Of a DNA stretch of 64,000 nt, positions 11,827 through 20,361 are shown one piece after another. Both the position numbers and the translations under genes were made by a program. The first letter of the stretch is position 1, and every line of letters begins with the position of its first letter. Source of the DNA: Cytidiella melzeri (lineage: Eukaryota; Basidiomycota; Agaricomycetes; Polyporales; Irpicaceae). The DNA is taken from contig JABYQR010000028.1 of the NCBI GenBank assembly GCA_022592445.1, forward strand, positions 62,001-126,000, given 5' to 3'. The notes below the pieces were generated by a model. That model saw nothing but the letters and a program-made list of their open reading frames with translations, searched no databases and was not told where the DNA came from.

Positions 11827-12514
11827 GTGGGGAGAACTGTATGGATTGACTCAATGGTATGTACAAGGATTCGAGAGCACGCGATAACAGGCGTCAACAC
11901 AGGCTGAGTGCAGAATCGAAAGATACAAGTTGCGGTAGAGGAATGAAATCGACGAGGCGCCGGGGAAATGTCAAACACACAGAGCGTCTACTCGCATCAT
12001 AATGCTTACTGCAGATGGCAGTAGACTGGGGTAGACGAGCTCGACCGCAGTAGGTCTCAGTCGGTCTGAGTAGATCCGATTCTCACTGGGCCTGATCGGC
12101 GGCGCATTATGTAGGCGCATTATTCCGTAGCTACCAGCCAAACAAAATAATGCGACTTATTCCCACGGCGCTCGGCGCTCAGCCGTGACATTGTGTGACT
12201 TTCTGTGACTTGAATTGTCATACGCCGTCGCGCCGTGAGCTGGCAGGCCGCAGACGACTTCCCTCGCGCTTTTCTCACTCCTGCTATGGCAAAAGCTCCG
12301 GCAACTGTTCCTGCAGCCTCTCGGGCCAAGTGGAAACCTTCTGCTCAGGCTGCTAGGGAAGGACGAAGGGGAGAAGCAAAGACTGCAGGTGCGACCGCTC
12401 GCGGCGGACGTCACAGCCAGACTGATCCTATTTCCTTTTCGGGGCCAACCAGTCACATCAATTAATACGCGCCCGTCTACATAATGCGCATTCGTCTACA
12501 TAATCCCCCGCCAA

Positions 12515-12622
12515 TAAGGAAATAAGTCGCTGTGGAAATAAGTCGAATTAAGCGCTGGATTATTTTGTTTGGCGGGGGATTATTCCATAATGCGACTACA
12601 TAATGCGCAGCCGATCAGGCCC
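12515..12622 (-). repeat. Right 108-bp terminal inverted repeat
   Basis: Partner of 3460-3567. It begins TAAGGAAATAAG and ends CCGATCAGGCCC, followed by the TTA duplication at 12623-12625. Confidence 0.93.
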
Positions 12623-12868
12623 TTAAAAGATAGTATTATTACAGAAGATGATGCATAGTCTCGTACCCAGACTAGTCTCAGATTTGAAGTGACAATGTTT
12701 GGCACAGTCCCCCCGTGGGAACGATTGAGCATGAAAATTTCGCGGCCAGCCTCGGCAAACGCGCCCACGTGATGAGACGCTTCGCATATCGCTCCGTCGA
12801 CGACGTTAATGACGAGTTGAGAGAACGTAGTCACTTAGGCAAGGGTGGATGCGCTGTCATAAACCCAC
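12623..12868. other. Short interval with a TTAAAAGATAG terminus, otherwise empty
   Basis: The first about 35 bp (TTAAAAGATAGTATTATTAC and on) match the right end of the 2.2-kb element at 28176-30397 read on its minus strand. The remaining 200 bp show a minus-strand open frame (to 12834) but no recognisable protein. It may be what is left of the original Rrn6 upstream region. Confidence 0.4.
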
Positions 12869-13087
12869 TGCAGACTGTAGGGACCTAGTACACACGGAGA
12901 CGAGTTAATCCAGGTGCAAAGATGAGAGCACAATGATGAATATAGAATGTACCTAGTACACACGGAGACGAGTTAACTAGGTAACAGGCATATGAGCATA
13001 CAACATAACGCAAGAGCAGTGGGGGGAATACTCACTCCAGGTGCGAAGATGAGAGCACAATGGAGGAGTAGAGAACCAGGGTGAAAG
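12869..13087 (-). repeat. Copia 3' LTR, left part (plus coordinates)
   Basis: Begins TGCAGACTGTAGG on plus; a related copy is at 30522-30869. The last 8 bp, GGTGAAAG, are the target duplicated by the hAT elements. Confidence 0.75.
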
Positions 13088-13275
13088 TAGTGAATAGCAA
13101 GGGTAAACCCCTCATTACATTATAATGACCCTTACCCTTACCCTTCAATACCCTTATCCTTGGCAAGGGTGAAGGGTTTATGAAGGGTGAGGAGGGTTGA
13201 CAACCCTTGAAGGGTCAACCCTTAGGGTCTCAAGGGGTTGCAGCATGAACATTTATATGTAAAATCTTTTATACA

Positions 13276-15126
13276 ATGACAATGCGGTCCCAACCACTTT
13301 TCAGCTCCTCCACAGTTTCCTCAGCATCTTTATCAGGCTGTGCAGTTACAGCAAGGACATCCTTGTGGTCTACAAGGCCCTGCTCACTCCAGTCACCTAG
13401 ACAAAGCAGAGCTCAAATAGACTCAGCAGACAGCCGGTTTCGGACATGGCTCAGTAGAAGACGGCCTTGGCTGAACACTCCCTCAACAGAGACAGAAGTA
13501 GCTATACCAGTAGTCAGCACAACGTGATGCCTGAAAACCCAAACAACATACCCGGGATAGTCAGATAGTCCAAAGCCATTCTTGAGAGGCGGGGATAGAT
13601 CTGCTTATTTAAATACCACCATTCAATGATGTCCTCAACAACCTCAGTTGATGAGCTTAGATATTGGTGCAATTCATCTGTCTTGTGAGATATTCCTGAC
13701 TGGCGAGCACGTCGCTTCAGTTGGATTTTGTCAAACATGTTTACGGATTGTAGTATTTATCCGTAGGATATATGCAGTCTATAAGTACATATTGCCAGCA
13801 ACAATGAAAAAGAGACGTACCAATGGTACCGTATCCAAAGCTACTCAGTGTTAGCTGGCTTGCCATCTGCTTGATTGGTATCATTTGTGTCAACAACAAT
13901 GCTGGCATATGTGCGATCAAATTCCTCCTGCGCAATAGTCTTCACGGTTTCAATCCACTCAGCTGATCAGCCGGCTTCCTGAAAGTAAGCCAATTTATGA
14001 TTTGGATCGAGGACTATCATATTGTTATCGGTTAGTCAATAGAAACAAGAAACAAATGAGACGTACTCATGGCAATACGGTAGCATTCTGAGGCGTCAGT
14101 TTTGTTGTAGTAGCAGTTCATTGTCTTCTTTGCAAGATTGACTGCAGCGCAAATGGACGGCTTGAGCTTGATATCAGGGGAGCTTGTTGTCAGTGCCTCG
14201 TCAATGACGTCCATTGCAGGAATGACTTCGGAAAGGTACGGCTTGTTACGAGAGAAGAATTGAGTGCCGTTGTAGAAAACCTATTAGAGAGCACATCAAT
14301 GTGATATAATCTACGAAGTCCATTACAGTAAAGCGCACCTTGAGAACATCACACAGCTGTTTTACTATTTCCCACTTGTTGTCATCTAATTCATACTTTT
14401 GCATGTTTGTTCGAAGGCTGCTCGTGAACTCAGCAATTGCTTTTCAATCTTTGACGGCAAAGTCAAGCATGCTAAAGGTAGAGCTCCATCGGGTGCAGAC
14501 ATCGCGGGGCATTTGACGTTTAGCAAGCTTAAGACGCTTCAAGAGGTTATGCCACGCAGGCAGCAGTATAGTTGATGAGTGTATGACGGAGAAGGATAGC
14601 TTACTTAGCTATGTAATATTGATAGATCCTTGGTCAGCGATGGGTATCCAGATAACGCGAGATCGTCTTTGAACATCTGCTTCCTGCACAATAGAAAACA
14701 TGTGCACGGTGATTACCCAAATGTATGATCTCAACCTCAGGAAAGAAAAACGCGTACACCACTGTGTTCCATTTGCGCTGTAGGCGTGCTTTACAGCATG
14801 TAAGTACATAAGCTGTATCACTATGGGACAGCTACTCACCAAGTTCGTCTTCTGGACTTTCAGGCTCTTCTTTGCTTGCAGTGCTACTTTTGCCGCCAGC
14901 ATCATCATTCTCGGTGTTGTTGTTGTCATCTACTTCAATGACAGTGGCAGCATGACCTTGTGCTTTATTCACTGCAGTGGCTGACTGGAAATGACCTGCA
15001 GTACCGCTTGCAGTAATCGACGTTGATTGAGAGGATGTAGTGTCAACTGTGGACTTAGTTCTTGCCACTTTGGCTTGAGGTGCAGATGTACGTTTGGTGG
15101 CTGGATGTTTGCGCTTAGATGACATT
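13276..15126 (-). pseudogene. hAT transposase relic, catalytic core deleted
   Basis: The N-terminal exon starts at 15126 (MSSKRKHPATKR, Ser/Thr-rich, acidic end). Next comes a BED-like start (KWNTVVYAFFFPEVEI, then CxxxxC), soon cut by stops. The frame resumes with LLPAWHNLLKRLKL and RDVCTRWSSTFSMLD. Family members have the BED finger and the catalytic region between these two parts, so several hundred bases were lost. Later blocks (CAAVNLAKKTMNCYY, then IEWWYLNKQIYPRLSRMALD) lead to the dimerisation domain ATSVSVEGVFSQGRLLLSHVR near 13300-13500, with further stops. Inactive; could be mobilised only in trans. Confidence 0.8.
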
Positions 15127-15604
15127 GATGAGAGACTTAGAGGCAAGATGTGGGTTTTTGGAGGAACAGATGCAACAGTACGCAAGTTGTGTATATTTTA
15201 TTGTAGCCTGGCCTCACGGGTGCTTCGATCAAAATTTTTGTCAGCCTCTACCATGTTCAAAGCGTCAGTTGTACAGTTATAGATGTACTATCAATATGCA
15301 ACAAGATATATCCTACTGAGTGTAGATTTTAGATATAAGTTAAAGCGCAACATGAGAGGAATCACTGCTAATTGGAAAAAATGTGATTTAAAAAATGTCA
15401 CTAGAGAAAGTCAAACCCGCACACATACACATAAGAAAGCCAATGCATTACTACTACACTACACAGCAATATCAATATAGCAACATTCAAAGGTTATAGC
15501 AGCTTTATTCTTATTTTGAATTTTGTCATAAAAAGTTGTAACTGGTAGATCTCCAAATACGGTTTTTTATGACATCATTGATTTTACCTTTTGTTTTAAA
15601 AAAT

Positions 15605-15685
15605 TACGTACTAAGGGGATTGAACCCAGAATCTCTAAAATATGACTGTACCTTGAGGTTATCACCACTATACTATCAAGCAGTT
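15605..15685 (-). repeat. tRNA-derived, SINE-like fragment
   Basis: On the minus strand it has an A box TAGTATAGTGG (15665-15675) and a B box GGGTTCAATCCC (15616-15627) about 37 bp apart, as in tRNA-derived Pol III promoters. No full cloverleaf is evident and it lies inside hAT element 1, so it reads as a SINE head rather than a tRNA gene. Confidence 0.5.
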
Positions 15686-15809
15686 TTTGAAGAAGGGTTG
15701 ATAAGGGTTATGAAGGGTCATCTATGGCTAACCCTTACCCTTACCCTTACATACCCTTACCCTTCACCCTCAAGGGTTACCCTTACCCCTGCTCATCACT
15801 AGGTGAAAG

Positions 15810-18800
15810 TAGTGATGTGCACGGCTCGGCCTGAGGCCAAAAAGCCAGCCAAGCCAGGCCATTTAAAGCCAGGCCAAGCCAGGCCGTAATGAACGGCTTG
15901 GTTGGCTTTTTGGCCTGGCTTGATGACGAAGCCGGCCAGATGAGCCAAAAAAGCCCTGGCCTACTGGCAGTGCGACCTACTATGTACATGTGCAATTGAA
16001 CAATAGAGAGGAGTTTACGGCCAGGTCAACGTTATTGTGCATGCTAGCCGTCATGGTAAGAATGAGGCGCCGGTGCACAGCTGCGCTTATCGCTTGAAGT
16101 TCCGCCACACAACGATAACGATGACCGCCACAACGACATCGACGACCGCCACAATAAGAACAACCACCACCACATTGCACGATGGCAATGATACCACCCT
16201 TCTACCTCATGCCAGCGGACGATCATCTGTGTAGAGCTCACCAATTGGTTTCGAGCTCAGGCCCTCATCCCACCGCCCACCAGGACACTACGAACGCCTT
16301 TTGCCTCCAGGACCGTGGCCTTTGTCTTGGCCATTGGCTACATCACCGCCAGGAATGTGACGGCCGGGACTCTGAGGGTATTTATAAGCAACATTCCTTG
16401 TGAGTAATCTGCCGGCTGTACACCATGTCCTCTCACTCTGCTAAGGACAGTTCAGCATCCGCCCCTACTACTGCTGCTCGCCCGACACGTTCCGCCAAAG
16501 CAACAACTAGGCTTACTGATGCGGATAATACTGCAAAGCTGTCATTGCCCTTTCAAGCGCAGGCTATAGCAAATTCCAAGAAAGCCGACGAAGACAATGC
16601 GAGACGCGCTGAGGAAGACCGAGCAAGAACTGCTGAGGAACTGCGCATAAGAAGGACTGCAAAGGAGGTTTCCGCGCAGTCTTCCTCGTCCTTTGCACAG
16701 CTCAATGCAGCTACGGAGAGCGCCGAGACTTCTGGATTACGCAGCGCTGGTAAACGTGCGTGATGTGTTCTGTTCGCTGTATCTTTACTGACTTACTTTA
16801 TGCAGGGAAAGCAGTAGCAATAGATGAGGCATACAGCAAGAACTCCGGCAGTGGCTCTGAGTCCAATTCCGATGTGGAGGAAGTCACAGAAATCGAAGCT
16901 ACGAAGCAGAAAGGTCAAAGAAAAAAAGGTGAGTGACATCGGTAGCAGAGCAAGATAGTATACTCATCTCTTCACAGCTCGTTGTGCCAAGGAGCCTGAG
17001 CCCGTTGATGTGCAGGGTATCCTTGCCGACATCGAAGTCCAGCCGACTTGGCCGTCGAGACCAGAGTTTACGGAGCGCTCGAAGGATATCGCTCAATTCT
17101 TTGGTGCCCCGGAGACTCTACAAGGTTTGAAAGCACGTCACAAGTGTAAGCTGTGTAGGTCTGTGTTGCTTCAGTCTACCATGATGTTCAAGCTGGCACT
17201 AACAGTACATATCACAACAGAGAGCAGAAACTCATTGTCAATGAGTTCACTACCCTGCGACGCCATCTCGAGGCTATGCATAAGGTGAGGCAACACTACA
17301 TTTCGCTTTGCTATTGCATTGAGCTGACTGACAACTCGGAAAACAGGCTCAATATCACGAATGGGCTCTCGCAAATTCATTCCAGTCAAAACTCCCACGC
17401 GACGTCAAGAAGAGTAAGGAGGAAGAGAGAAACATCAGAGAACAGCAGCAGACTTTGGATGCTCATCTTTGCGAGCTCCCGAAGCCTGAGCGAGTTGTCT
17501 CATACTCAGATGCTGCATATCGGCGTGCCGCTATTCAGTGGATCGCTGCAACAGACCAGGTGTAAATCTCGCTATTTTTGTTTTGTCGGAGTACAGGCTA
17601 ACGCTCACTCACAGCCTATCTCTGCGCTCGAGCACCCAGAGTATCAAAAGATGATCCAGATCGTTGCAAGAGCCAACAAAACTGTTCCAATTGCGGATCG
17701 CAAGGCATCAAGAGCAGAGATCATTGCGCAGTTTCATGAGCAGATGAACGCTCTCAAAGAGAGACTCAAGGTACGTACACTGAGATCATTGCCCGCTGTC
17801 ACCATGCTTATTTCTGTAACACTAGGCTGCAAAGGACTTGTCAGTATGACTGCCGACGCGTGGCAAGCCGATAACATCGACGCATACTTTGGTGTCACTG
17901 GGCACTGGATTGACAAAGATATTGCCGGGATGTGGGAACTCAAGAACGCTCTTCTTGGGTTTGTGTGTTTGAATAACGCCCACCACGGTGTACGCCTGGA
18001 CAAACTCTATTCAAGGTCACCGAACAGCTTGAAATTACCGAGAAGGTCAGTTCCCTCAATTCTTTGTGACTTCTGCTTTGAACCCTACAACAATACTCAG
18101 ACCGGATGGATGACTACCGACAACGCGGGCAACAACGGCACTATGCTACGCGAGTTTGCGCAGCAATTTTGCGTCAAGTTGGGACAATTATGGGACTATG
18201 ATGAGCGTCATCTTGGGTACGCTTTTCTAACTGGTACATACAGTTTTGTACTCACTCGTGACATTGCTAGCTGCCTTGGTCATGTCGTTAACCTTGCAAC
18301 GCAGGACTTCATCACGGAGTATAGTAAAACTCCGCATGTCGACCCTGCACACCCAGAGACGCATCTCAATGTTGCACGAACTGGTGGTGCCGCTGGAGCT
18401 CGTGACATAATTGGCGTAATCCGTGCCATCGTAGTGAAGGTGGATTCATATCGTGGTTCTTGTCTCAGACGCTAACATCTCATCGGGTACCTATAGGAAC
18501 AATCCTCAGCAAAACGGAAGGAGCTTTTCCGTGCTATTCAAACCCAGGCAGGCGCAACACGTTCTCTTCAATTACTGCTGGATATGAAGGTTCGCTGGTC
18601 CTCGACGTATACAATGCTCATCCGCGCGCATTCATTACAGAAGGTACGTCTCATCAGGTGTTTATAAGCATGACATAGTACTCAACGCTCACGGTGAACA
18701 TTTGAAGCACGTCAATACCTTTGTATATGAAATCGCGCAAGAGGAAGAGAATCTTGACAAACGAGCCAAGATTGACAGCCTTCGACTTTCTGATAGCGAG

Positions 18801-20207
18801 TGAAGCCGCGCGAGAGATCTCCTCGCGCTCATGACTGTAAGTGTCCTTCGCATCTTCCACTATCATGTGTGCTCACTAACTTCCATTTTGTAGTATGCTG
18901 ACTCTGCACAACAAGCCTTCTCATCCGACACCACGCCGTCTCTCTACCTTGCTATTCCCGCGCTTGAGGCCCTTCATAAAGCATGGCATTCACGCATTGT
19001 GCGTCCCAAATACACTGGTTTTGCTGCAGCCCTCGAGTCTGGTGCAGCGAAAATAGAGAAGTACTATAACAAAACAGAGAAGTTGGACGCTTATATTGTC
19101 TGCATGTGTAAGTCTCTGTCTTTCTCCGAGTCATCGGTGCCATCGCTGATGCTCCTGCTTATTACCATTGAATGTACAGACCTCAATCCAAATGAGAAGG
19201 GTGCTCATTTTCAAAAGCACTGGGACTCGGATCTCCGCCAGGAAGCAGAGGACCTCATGGGAAAAGTCGTACGTGCATTTTTCAAGACTAATGAATACGG
19301 CGCATTGAGAAATCACGTAGTTCGAACAACGTCACAAGAAACTCTTTGGCGAAGGGCCACCACCAAAGCGCACAAACCAGTCAAGTTCGCATTCTCAAAA
19401 GCTTCTCTTTAGCTTGTCCAACAGCGAAGACGAAGATGAACCAAACTCTCAAGGCTCGCTGACTTCAGAGCGGGATCAGCCAATATCCTGCCCGTGGAAG
19501 GCTGAATTCCATGAGTACCTCAACTCGACGGAGGTTGTTCCGGAGGGCATGACCGTGGTATGGTTCTGGGGAGTAAGTACTTCAATCTTTTCGTCTTTTC
19601 GCGTCATACTAATTGACTTGCATTTCTGCAGCTTCAGATGTCACGCTGGCCTGTATGGACTTCCCTTGCACGGGACTATCTCGCCATCCAAGCAACATCT
19701 GTCTCAAGCGAGCGGGCATTCTCGCAAGGAGGCCTCACCATTACTGATAGGCGGGCGCAACTGAAGGGTGATGTCGTCGAAGCATTACAGTTCCTCAAGT
19801 GTGCTATCCGTCAAGATCTCATCCACAAGGCTCCCGGGCCAAGTAGCCGCACAGAACAGGAGATTGAAGATGCTCAGATTACGAACAAGGATGGTGAGGA
19901 TGTGACAGCATGGAATATCATTTTTGACGACGACGACAGTGATCTTTACGAAACTACCTGTACAGTTTGATAGAGTAGTACACCGACAGTTATTATACAC
20001 GATGAGCGCTAAAACAACCATTATGGTGTTCGAAGGCTTTGTGGCGTGGGAATACTGCGTGAGAGGCCCCGGCTCAAGCCAAAGCCAAGACCTGGCCTCT
20101 TGGCTTCAATGGCTTTTGGCCTGGCTCATACCTTTGGTAAGCCAGAGCCCTCCTGAGCCGGGACAAAGACGGGGCTTTCAGGCCAAGCCGGGCCAAGCAC
20201 ATCACTA
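15810..20207. mobile_element. hAT element 2, nearly complete
   Basis: The ends share TAGTGATGTGC exactly and then GGCYCGG. They are flanked by GGTGAAAG at 15802-15809 and 20208-20215, the former shared with element 1. Subterminal GGCCAAGCC/GGCTTGGCC words are abundant at both ends. The plus-strand transposase gene lies at 16425-19970. Confidence 0.92.
16425..19970 (+). pseudogene. hAT transposase with one clear nonsense codon
   Basis: Multi-exon plus-strand gene. MSSHSAKDSSAS start; Ala/Glu-rich coiled segment; BED zinc finger (CKLC ... RRHLEAMH) near 17140-17285; catalytic region with SMTADAWQADNIDAYF and VTGHWID near 17845-17920 and MTTDNAGNNGTM near 18110; CLGHVVNLATQDF near 18275; dimerisation domain LARDYLAIQATSVSSERAFS near 19660-19720; stop at 19970. 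In the exon ending at 18836 the expected Trp of SDSEW is TGA (18801-18803). One junction near 17770-17830 keeps frame only with a secondary donor, so a 1-bp deletion is possible there. Otherwise exons join well. Recently inactivated, or read through at low level. Confidence 0.85.
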
Positions 20208-20215
20208 GGTGAAAG

Positions 20216-20361
20216 GGTTATATACTACAAGGAAGATGGCAACGAGGCAGTGTCCGCGTGATGAAACAAAAGATGCGATCATACTATAAAGGAGTCATGA
20301 GACAGGAGACAAAAGAATGTCCAATAGGGGTGAAGTCCATGAGTAGCGCCGCAAAAGTCCA
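20216..20361 (-). repeat. Copia 3' LTR, right part
   Basis: Continues the LTR after the third GGTGAAAG (20208-20215) and ends GCAAAAGTCCA next to the pol stop codon and purine tract. The order matches the uninterrupted copy at 30522-30869. Confidence 0.8.

Larger units (their letters stand above)
3578..12090. mobile_element. Tnp2-type DNA transposon, 8.5 kb, apparently complete
   Basis: Both ends start CCCAGTGA read inward. The outer 39 bp of each end (3578-3616 and the complement of 12052-12090) agree at 31 positions, including a shared block GACCGACTGAGA. The 7-bp sequence CCTGATC occurs on both sides (3571-3577, 12091-12097). Joining the flanks through one copy restores the host miniature element's own terminus, which confirms the boundaries. 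Cargo: transposase (minus, 8287-11826), companion gene (minus, 3861-6217), a small gene (plus, 6370-7037) and a poorly resolved stretch 7038-8286. A 7-bp duplication and this terminus differ from the classic CACTA pattern (CACTA ends, 2-3 bp duplication), although the transposase is of the Tnp2/En-Spm kind. Confidence 0.88.
3460..12622. mobile_element. Miniature inverted-repeat element (PIF/Harbinger-like TSD), split by a Tnp2 transposon
   Basis: Outer element with 108-bp terminal inverted repeats (3460-3567 and 12515-12622) flanked by TTA on both sides (3457-3459, 12623-12625). Without the nested Tnp2 element it is about 640 bp. Ends begin GGGCCTGATCGGC. Just inside the left arm, a diverged second copy of the same terminus begins at 3568 and continues at 12098-12170, suggesting a miniature element inserted in, or duplicated within, its own kind. 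The core (12098-12514) has only a short plus-strand open frame (12235-12465, 76 aa, basic) that I do not recognise. A 3-bp TWA-type duplication is typical of PIF/Harbinger elements; no transposase of that family is present, so it would be non-autonomous. Confidence 0.85.
13088..15801. mobile_element. hAT element 1, internally deleted
   Basis: Ends TAGTGAATAGCAAGGGTAA (left) and, inverted, TAGTGATGAGCAGGGGTAA (right), 16 of 19 identical. It is flanked by GGTGAAAG at 13080-13087 and 15802-15809, the 8-bp duplication expected for hAT. The first 130 and last 110 bp are dense in AAGGGT/ACCCTT words, a subterminal binding-site pattern. The interior is a decayed minus-strand transposase. Confidence 0.88.

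Noticed and set aside
3460..12622. Treating the whole 9.2 kb as one large TTA-duplicating transposon carrying Tnp2
   Set aside because: An inner pair of CCCAGTGA ends with a CCTGATC duplication separates the Tnp2 cargo from the outer arms, so it is one element nested in another.
12580..12834. Minus-strand open frame of 84 codons
   Set aside because: It runs through the inverted-repeat terminus of a transposon and shows no recognised motif or gene structure.
13115..13240. ACCCTTACCCTT runs resembling telomere repeats
   Set aside because: The unit is CCCTTA/TAAGGG mixed with AAGGGT variants in both orientations, not TTAGGG. It is confined to the two ends of hAT element 1, so it is subterminal repeat DNA.
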